Origin: Buttiauxella ferragutiae
GTDB taxonomy: Bacteria; Pseudomonadota; Gammaproteobacteria; Enterobacterales; Enterobacteriaceae
DNA length: 64,000 bases
Reading direction: 5' to 3' (one strand)
Assembly: GCF_001654915.1 (NCBI RefSeq)
Contig: NZ_LXEQ01000017.1
The position numbers were made by a program, and so were the translations under genes. The notes under the pieces are model-generated. The model had not been told where the DNA came from, ran no database searches, and saw nothing but the letters and a program-made list of their open reading frames with translations. Below, piece by piece: positions 58,289 through 64,000 of this stretch; the stretch's first letter is position 1; every line of letters begins with the position of its first letter.

Positions 58289-61200
58289 ATGAGTCATAAA
58301 AACAAAAACGCCCGCCGCTTGTTAACTCTGTGCTTCTTTGGCGGCCTGGCGTTTAGCGCGACCGCTGCGGAAAACAACCCGGCGTTAAAAGCGTTGTTTG
58401 ACCAGGCCAATTACTGGCATGAAAAGTCACATGACGATCTGGCAAAAGACGCGTTGCAGAAAGTGTTGATGGTTGATGCCAATAACACCCAGGCGATGTA
58501 CCTGATGGCGCTGTGGGCACAGCAAGCCGGGGATATTAAAGGTGCCGCCCAATGGCGCGAACGCCTGGCTTCTGTTTCGCCACAAGACGGTAATTTGCAG
58601 GCGCTGGATAACGCTAAACAGATTCAGCAAATCCCGCGTGGGCAGCTGGATTTAGCGCGTCAGCAGGCGCGCAGCGGCAATATTCCCGCCGCGCTCGCCA
58701 CCTGGCGCAGTTTGTTTAATGGCGACCAGCCGCCGCCGAGCCTCGCGCCAGAATATTACCTGACGATGGCGGGCGACAAATCGCTGTATCCGCAAGCGGT
58801 GGCTGGTTTACGCCAGTTTGCCGCGCAAAATCCGCAGGACAACGGCGGGCGTATTGCGCTTGGTAAAGTGCTGACCTATCAGGATGCCACGCGTCGTGAA
58901 GGCATGGACATCCTGCAAAATATGGCAAGCGGTAGCCAGGATGCCGATAAAGCCTTGCGCCAGGCGCTGTTGTGGCTCGGCCCAACTGCCAGCGACGAGC
59001 AGTATTATCAAACCTTCCTGCAACGCCATCCGAAAGATACGGTGGTGCAAGAGCACTACCGTAAAAGTGTTGGCGGTGCCGCAAAAGGCGAAGGGTTTAA
59101 CGCGCTCAATAGCGGCAACACCGAAGTGGCAAAAAACCAGTTTGAACAAGTGCTGCAAAACAACCCGCAAGACGCCGATGCACTGGCCGGGATGGGCTAC
59201 ATCGCGCAGCGTAAAGGCGATTACACCGCCGCTGCAGAATACCTGAATCGCGCCGCCAGGCAGGGTGGCGATCAATCTGGCGAGCGCAAACAACAAGCCG
59301 ATGACGCCGAGTTTTACGGGCAACTGGCGAGCGCTCAGGCAGCATTCAAACAGGGCAATATTAGCCAGGCCCTGGCGCTCAGCGCGCCTCTGGCACAGCA
59401 AAGCGGTGAACGTGGAAATGCTGCGAAGTTATTCAGTGCGGATGTCCAGCGCCATAACAAAGATTACGCCGAGGCAGAGCAGACTTTACGCAGTATTTTG
59501 AGCGAACAACCGAATAATGGTGCCGCGCGCGAAAACCTCTATTACGTGTTGCGTGAGCAGAATAAAACCGCCGAAGCGCAAGCGATGCTGCAAACCCTGC
59601 CTGCCAGTTTGCAGGCCAAATTGCAGCCGCGCGTTTCTGGCGGTAATCCAGCCGATCCGCTGCGCCGCCAGGCACAGCAGGCCGCGGCAAATGGCAACCC
59701 GCAACAAGCCATCGCTATTTTGCAGCAGGGCGTGGCGCGTTATCCGTCCGACCCGTGGCTGCGTCTTGATTTAGCGCGCCAGCTCCAGAAACAGGGGCGT
59801 CGTGACGAAGCCAGCAATGTGATGGCGGCTTCTTTCCGGCCAAACGCCTCCAATACAGAACTGTACGCGGGGGCATTGTTTGCCAGCGAAAACAATGCCT
59901 GGCAGCAATCACAAACTTTATTGTCGCGTATTCCCGCGTCCAGCCAGACCAGCGACATGCGCAGCCTTGCGGCACGTGTGAACTACAATCTGCAAATGTC
60001 GGTAGCGGAACGCTACCTCGCGCAGGGCGATACGGTGGCGGCGGCGAATACCTTAAAAGCGCTGGCGATGCGCCCGCCACAAAGCCCGGCAGATGCGGGC
60101 AAACTGGCAAAAATGCTGGCGCAAACCGGCGATGTCAGCACGGCAGTAACGATTGTGCGCGACAACATGCGCCGTGGCGTGCAGGGCAACGCCGGTGATT
60201 ATGGCGACCAGATTGCAGTGCTAAACCAGGCCGGGCTGGGGCGTGAAGCGCAGGCGTTTCTGGCGAATCCAGAATTGCAGTCGCGCAGCACACCAACGCA
60301 GCTTGCCAGCGTTCGCAATGGCTACGTGATCAACGAAGCTGACCAACTGCGTACCCAGGGCAATTATGCGGCGGCGTACGATAAACTCATCCGTGCGATG
60401 CAGAACGACCCGCAAAACACTGACCTGATGTTTGCGATGGCGCGTCTGTATCAGTCCGGCAAAATGAACAAAGAAGCGGGCGTGGTTTACGACTACCTGA
60501 TGACGCGTGACACGCCGCAACAAGATGCGCGCGCGGGTGCCATCGACGTGGCGCTCGCCAGTAAAGACGTCGATAAAGCGAAACAGCTGGCCACCGGGTT
60601 GCGCAACGATGAAACGCCGGATCGCCTGCTGTTACTGGCGCGCGTGGCCGAAGCCGATGGCAACCACCAGCAGGCGATGGGCTACCTGCGCACCGCGCGT
60701 GGCAAACTGCTTGGCCTGCAAGGAGCCGAAAGCGGCACCGCGCCAACGCTCGGAGGCCTGGCATTAGCCGATAACCCGTTCACCCCGAAAACCTCCGTCG
60801 CCCCACAAGCCACCGCCGCTAACTCGCTGTATGGCGAAGCGATGCCGTGGCAAGTCGCACAACTGGCGCGTAATCCACAAACCGCACCGCCGGGTACCAC
60901 GCGTACCGATCTGCCGGTCGAAACGGCACAGGCAGGCACCTTGCGCCAGGTGGATAACATGATGGAACAGCTGACCGACAAAACCGCCACCTGGGCGCGT
61001 GGTGCGGTGGCTGTGCGTGGGCGAGATGGCGAAAGCGGTCTGAGTAAACTCACTGAAATCAAAGCGCCATTGCAGTGGTCGACGGTGCCGTTTGGCGACT
61101 CACGTTTAGATCTTAACGTTACGCCAATCAGCCTGAATGCGGGCAGCTCGTCTGACGAATCCAGCCGCCGCTTTGGTACCGGCGCGTTGATTCAGGGGCA

Positions 61201-62137
61201 GGTGGGCGAGGAGCTGTATAACGCCTCAACCACCACGCCGCCAGAACTGCCCAATATCGACAAGATAAAAGTGCCTTCACAAGGCTCGCAAAGTGCTGCG
61301 GGTGTGGAAGTTGGGATGGCGTTAACCGGCGAACAGTACAAACTCGACGTGGGCTCCACGCCATTAGGCCAGGATTTAAATACCGTGGTCGGTGGTGTGC
61401 AGTGGTCGCCACAATTAACCGATTACCTGAAATTGATTCTGACCGGCGAACGACGTGCCGTGGTCGACAGCCTGCTTTCTTATGTCGGTGTGGAAGACAA
61501 ATACAGCGGCAAAAAATGGGGCCAGGTCACCAAGAACGGCGGTAGCGCGCAACTGAGCTACGACGATGGCGATGCGGGTTTCTACGCGGGTGTGGGTTTG
61601 TATAACTACATTGGCGAAAACGTACCGAGCAACGGCAATGTTACCGGGAATGCTGGCGTTTATATTCGCCCGTTCCATGCTGATGACCGCGAACTGAAAA
61701 CCGGTATCAGCATGACGTATATGGATTTCTCGAAAAACCTCAGCTATTTCAGCTATGGGCAAGGCGGTTACTTCAGCCCGCAAGACTATATCAGCGTCTC
61801 CTTCCCGGTGGATTACACCCAGAAGTTTAATAACTGGGATATGTCGGTGGGCGCATCGTTGGGTTATCAGTCCTATAGCCAGAATCAAAGCCCGTACTTC
61901 CCGACCGATTCGGCGATGCAGGCGCAACTGGAAAATTACGTCGCCAACGGCTTTGCGAAAGAAGCGTGGTACAGCGGCAGTAGCGAAAGCGGCATTGGCT
62001 ATAACCTGCGTGCCGCAGCCGATTACAAAGTTAACAAAGACATGACGATTGGTGGTCAGGTGGGTTATGACACCTTTGGTGATTACAACGAAAGTACCGC
62101 ACAGCTCTACTTCCGTTACCTGCTGGGGAATAATTAA
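58289..62137 (+). CDS. bcsC: Cellulose export outer-membrane protein BcsC
   Basis: BcsC is the periplasmic TPR scaffold and outer-membrane channel for cellulose. The 1282-aa product has a signal peptide (cleaved after ATA, about residue 26), about 18-20 tetratricopeptide units (for example AKNQFEQVLQNNPQDADALAGMGYIAQRKGDYTAAAEYLNRAA), and a C-terminal beta-barrel from about residue 930 (LQWSTVPFGDSRLDLNVTPISL; GVGLYNYIGENVPSNGNVTGN). It ends in an aromatic-rich strand (AQLYFRYLLGNN). Length is near the family norm (1150-1350). Codon use is rich in long Gln/Ala runs. bcsD starts two bases after the stop. Confidence 0.95.
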   Translation: MSHKNKNARRLLTLCFFGGLAFSATAAENNPALKALFDQANYWHEKSHDDLAKDALQKVLMVDANNTQAMYLMALWAQQAGDIKGAAQWRERLASVSPQDGNLQALDNAKQIQQIPRGQLDLARQQARSGNIPAALATWRSLFNGDQPPPSLAPEYYLTMAGDKSLYPQAVAGLRQFAAQNPQDNGGRIALGKVLTYQDATRREGMDILQNMASGSQDADKALRQALLWLGPTASDEQYYQTFLQRHPKDTVVQEHYRKSVGGAAKGEGFNALNSGNTEVAKNQFEQVLQNNPQDADALAGMGYIAQRKGDYTAAAEYLNRAARQGGDQSGERKQQADDAEFYGQLASAQAAFKQGNISQALALSAPLAQQSGERGNAAKLFSADVQRHNKDYAEAEQTLRSILSEQPNNGAARENLYYVLREQNKTAEAQAMLQTLPASLQAKLQPRVSGGNPADPLRRQAQQAAANGNPQQAIAILQQGVARYPSDPWLRLDLARQLQKQGRRDEASNVMAASFRPNASNTELYAGALFASENNAWQQSQTLLSRIPASSQTSDMRSLAARVNYNLQMSVAERYLAQGDTVAAANTLKALAMRPPQSPADAGKLAKMLAQTGDVSTAVTIVRDNMRRGVQGNAGDYGDQIAVLNQAGLGREAQAFLANPELQSRSTPTQLASVRNGYVINEADQLRTQGNYAAAYDKLIRAMQNDPQNTDLMFAMARLYQSGKMNKEAGVVYDYLMTRDTPQQDARAGAIDVALASKDVDKAKQLATGLRNDETPDRLLLLARVAEADGNHQQAMGYLRTARGKLLGLQGAESGTAPTLGGLALADNPFTPKTSVAPQATAANSLYGEAMPWQVAQLARNPQTAPPGTTRTDLPVETAQAGTLRQVDNMMEQLTDKTATWARGAVAVRGRDGESGLSKLTEIKAPLQWSTVPFGDSRLDLNVTPISLNAGSSSDESSRRFGTGALIQGQVGEELYNASTTTPPELPNIDKIKVPSQGSQSAAGVEVGMALTGEQYKLDVGSTPLGQDLNTVVGGVQWSPQLTDYLKLILTGERRAVVDSLLSYVGVEDKYSGKKWGQVTKNGGSAQLSYDDGDAGFYAGVGLYNYIGENVPSNGNVTGNAGVYIRPFHADDRELKTGISMTYMDFSKNLSYFSYGQGGYFSPQDYISVSFPVDYTQKFNNWDMSVGASLGYQSYSQNQSPYFPTDSAMQAQLENYVANGFAKEAWYSGSSESGIGYNLRAAADYKVNKDMTIGGQVGYDTFGDYNESTAQLYFRYLLGNN

Positions 62138-62139
62138 TC

Positions 62140-62607
62140 ATGAATGACGCGCAGTTGTTGCAGTACTTTCAGAATCAGCAGACCCAACCGGGCTGGTTCT
62201 CTTTGCTCCACATCATGATTGATAGCATGGTGGCGAATGCGGGTGAAGAAGAAAGCCGCCCGTTTCTGATGCAAATGGGTGACACGCTGGCGGCACGCCA
62301 CCCATTAGCATTAGCGCGAACTGTGGGCGAACTCGAATCACAGATAAATGTTCAGCTCGCCCGTTTCAACTGGGGCTATATTGATATCGAAGCCAGCGAA
62401 ACGGCGATGCTCATTCGCCACATGGCTTTACCTGTTCCCGCAGACGAAGCGCAGCAAGTTTCCTGGAGTCACGCATTTAGCGCTGTTCTGGAAGGTGTCT
62501 ACGCTCGTTGGTTACGCGATCAGGGCGGTAAACCGCATGTGTCGCTGTGGCGCGAGTCTTCACCGTCAGCAACAGTGGTACACTTTCGATATCAAAATAG
62601 TCGATGA
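62140..62607 (+). CDS. bcsD: Cellulose synthase subunit BcsD
   Basis: BcsD is the periplasmic octameric ring of class I cellulose operons that helps order nascent glucans into crystalline ribbons in Komagataeibacter. E. coli lacks it. The 155-aa product (MNDAQLLQYFQNQQTQPGWF) matches the family length of about 155 and has FLMQMGDTLAARHPLA, VQLARFNWGYIDIEASETAMLIRHMALP and the C-terminal PSATVVHFRYQ. No signal peptide is visible, as usual for the family. It sits between bcsC and bcsZ. Confidence 0.93.
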   Translation: MNDAQLLQYFQNQQTQPGWFSLLHIMIDSMVANAGEEESRPFLMQMGDTLAARHPLALARTVGELESQINVQLARFNWGYIDIEASETAMLIRHMALPVPADEAQQVSWSHAFSAVLEGVYARWLRDQGGKPHVSLWRESSPSATVVHFRYQNSR

Positions 62608-62616
62608 GGTGCTTTG

Positions 62617-63612
62617 ATGTTGCAGCGATGCAAAACGCTGATAGTGGCAGTTGTTGCCTTGTTCTTCTGCCAGCAAGCGCTGGCTGACACTGCCTGGGAT
62701 AGCTACAAATCCCGTTTTTTAATGCCCGATGGCCGCATTGTCGACACCGGGAATAAAAACGTCAGCCACACCGAAGGCCAGGGTTTTGCCATGATGATGG
62801 CCGTGGCTAACGACGACCGTGCCAGTTTCGATAAAATGTGGAACTGGACGCGAAAAACGCTGAAAAACCCTGATAATGGTCTGTTCTACTGGCGATATAA
62901 CCCCGTTGAAGCACAACCGATCACCGATAAAAACAACGCCGTCGATGGCGATACTTTTATCGCGTGGGCGCTGTTAAAAGCGGGCAACAAGTGGCAGAAC
63001 CCCGATTATCTGAAAGAATCAGATGCCATCACTAAGGCGTTGGTTGCCCACAACGTTATCCGTTTTGCCGGTTACCAGGTGATGTTACCTGGCGCTAACG
63101 GTTTTAACCTCAACAGCTATGTGAATCTCAACCCCTCTTACTTTATCTTCCCGGCGTGGCAGGATTTCGCTAACCGCAGCCATTTAACGGTGTGGACGGA
63201 TTTGATTAACGATGGGCAGAAACTGTTGGGGAAAATGCACTTTGGCGAGCCTCAGCTCCCGTCTGACTGGGTTTCGCTCTATTCCGATGGGCGTACTGTT
63301 CCGGCAAAACAATGGCCAGCGCGCTTTAGCTACGATGCGATTCGCGTTCCGCTGTATGTGTATTGGTTTAATCACAGCAGCCCAGAGTTACAGGCTTATA
63401 AAACCTGGTGGGGGCGTTATCCACGTGAGAAAACACCAGCCTGGGTGAACGTCACTACTGGCGATACCGCCCCGTATATGATGGATGGCGGGTTACTGGC
63501 GGTGCGTGATTTAGTGTTCCAGCCGGGGAGCGTTGCACAGCCGCAAATTACGGCGCAGGAGGATTATTATTCTGCGAGTTTGAAGATGCTGGTGGCGTTG
63601 TCGGTACGGTGA
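62617..63612 (+). CDS. bcsZ: Periplasmic endoglucanase BcsZ (GH8)
   Basis: BcsZ is a family 8 beta-1,4-glucanase that trims or edits cellulose during export. The ATG at 62617 is preferred (GAGGTG upstream); it gives MLQRCKTLIVAVVALFFCQQ, 331 aa, with a signal cleaved after ALA (residue 23). The catalytic acid is Glu53 in SHTEGQGFAMMMAV. The base region FSYDAIRVPLYVYW and the substrate-cleft aromatics are intact. Last gene of bcsOQABCDZ. Nine bases downstream, T-rich sequence leads into the hairpin CACCCTG / CAGGGTG (63625-63648). Confidence 0.96.
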   Translation: MLQRCKTLIVAVVALFFCQQALADTAWDSYKSRFLMPDGRIVDTGNKNVSHTEGQGFAMMMAVANDDRASFDKMWNWTRKTLKNPDNGLFYWRYNPVEAQPITDKNNAVDGDTFIAWALLKAGNKWQNPDYLKESDAITKALVAHNVIRFAGYQVMLPGANGFNLNSYVNLNPSYFIFPAWQDFANRSHLTVWTDLINDGQKLLGKMHFGEPQLPSDWVSLYSDGRTVPAKQWPARFSYDAIRVPLYVYWFNHSSPELQAYKTWWGRYPREKTPAWVNVTTGDTAPYMMDGGLLAVRDLVFQPGSVAQPQITAQEDYYSASLKMLVALSVR

Positions 63613-63673
63613 TTTTTTTGCCATCACCCTGGCAATTTTGTCAGGGTGAGATCTGTAAGCCTCTCTGATTTTC

Positions 63674-64000
63674 CGTTCACCTGTGCGTTCAGTTATCTCT
63701 TTAATTACAGAAAACGGTGAACGTATCAAGGGGTTAACACCAACCCCTTGATAATCCAGGCGCCCGGCAAATCAATCGCCGCTAAAGCGGTAAACACCGT
63801 TTTTCACCCAACATTCGGGGGCGTTCGCGACCCGTTTATTCGGCACATCCCTGTGCCGAACCACTTCGTGGCCAACGCAAGCGTTGTTCAAAAATGTTCC
63901 TGACATTTTTAGTCAGACGATCGCTCTCTCACGTGGTTCCCGACCACGTGACCCCGACTGAAGGGTAAAAAACGGTACGATTGAAGCCGGGAACAAGGTC
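63674..64000 (+). repeat. Large structured repeat, copy B (extends to the window end)
   Basis: Diverged copy of the 48765 element. H1: CGTTCACC / GGTGAACG (63674-63681, 63716-63723). H2: TATCAAGGGGTT / AACCCCTTGATA (63724-63735, 63742-63753). H3: CCCGGC / GCCGGG (63763-63768, 63986-63991), continued by CAATCG / CGATTG. H4: CCGC-TAAA-GCGG. H5: ACCGTTTTTCACCC / GGGTAAAAAACGGT (63796-63809, 63963-63976). H6: TCGGGG / CCCCGA (63815-63820, 63952-63957). Inside H6 are five further perfect hairpins: TTCGGCACA/TGTGCCGAA, CCAC/GTGG, CAACGC/GCGTTG, AAAAATGT/ACATTTTT and CACGTGGT/ACCACGTG. Shared GGAACAAGG follows H3. It is just downstream of bcsZ. Confidence 0.88.

Noticed and set aside
1..64000. CRISPR array, prophage, insertion sequence, rRNA operon
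   Set aside because: No regularly spaced identical repeats, no phage structural or transposase genes and no rRNA sequence were seen anywhere in the window.

Overview
The window is a chromosomal segment of a non-E. coli member of the Enterobacteriaceae. The evidence is the near-identity of many products to E. coli K-12 proteins as I remember them (DnaA, GyrB, IbpA/B, DppA-F, DsdX, EptB), the conserved rpmH-dnaA-dnaN-recF-gyrB order, and enterobacterial REP- and ERIC-type intergenic repeats. I cannot name the genus from sequence alone.

Layout. Positions 1-7700 hold the replication-initiation block: yidC (cut by the window edge), yidD, rnpA and rpmH on the minus strand, divergent from dnaA-dnaN-recF-gyrB. 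Positions 7700-15300 hold a divergent LysR regulator/oxidoreductase pair, yidB, yidA, cbrA, yidR, yidQ and the small heat-shock genes ibpA-ibpB, each with a ROSE-type RNA thermometer hairpin over its ribosome binding site. Positions 15400-21050 hold yidE and a GntR-controlled alpha-glucoside PTS operon (glvC-glvA). Positions 21190-22340 hold a two-gene membrane operon, one product of which has an unusual orphan SPASM-like cysteine domain. Positions 22570-28780 hold dsdA-dsdX/dsdC (D-serine use) and a polar amino acid ABC transporter. Positions 28930-31300 hold emrD, a small membrane protein and a complete tisB/istR toxin-antitoxin locus (29-aa toxin, LexA box, antisense RNA). After an apparent synteny break relative to E. 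coli come a lipoprotein gene, a DUF5666-like gene, yiaD, bisC, yiaC-tag, yhjY, yhjX (with a triple YpdB-type repeat), eptB, a tRNA-Pro(UGG), a lipoprotein gene and the dppABCDF dipeptide operon (to 48730).

From 49032 to 63612 the window carries a bcsD-type cellulose locus, bcsO-Q-A-B-C-D-Z. It is divergent from a pair of secreted proteins, one TPR-like and one DUF3142/glycosidase-like. This pair sits where E. coli has bcsEFG.

The most unusual signal is a long structured DNA/RNA element present as two diverged copies, at 48765-48969 and 63674-64000. The copies bracket the cellulose locus. They share the same nested set of helices with compensatory base changes. The second copy carries an extra string of perfect hairpins at its apex. 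Other noncoding features are three GGGAGAGGG-type palindromic repeats, two ERIC-like elements (one inside the dpp operon) and several REP units, two of which supply stop codons.

All family assignments come from reading the sequence and from memory of the families. No database search was possible.
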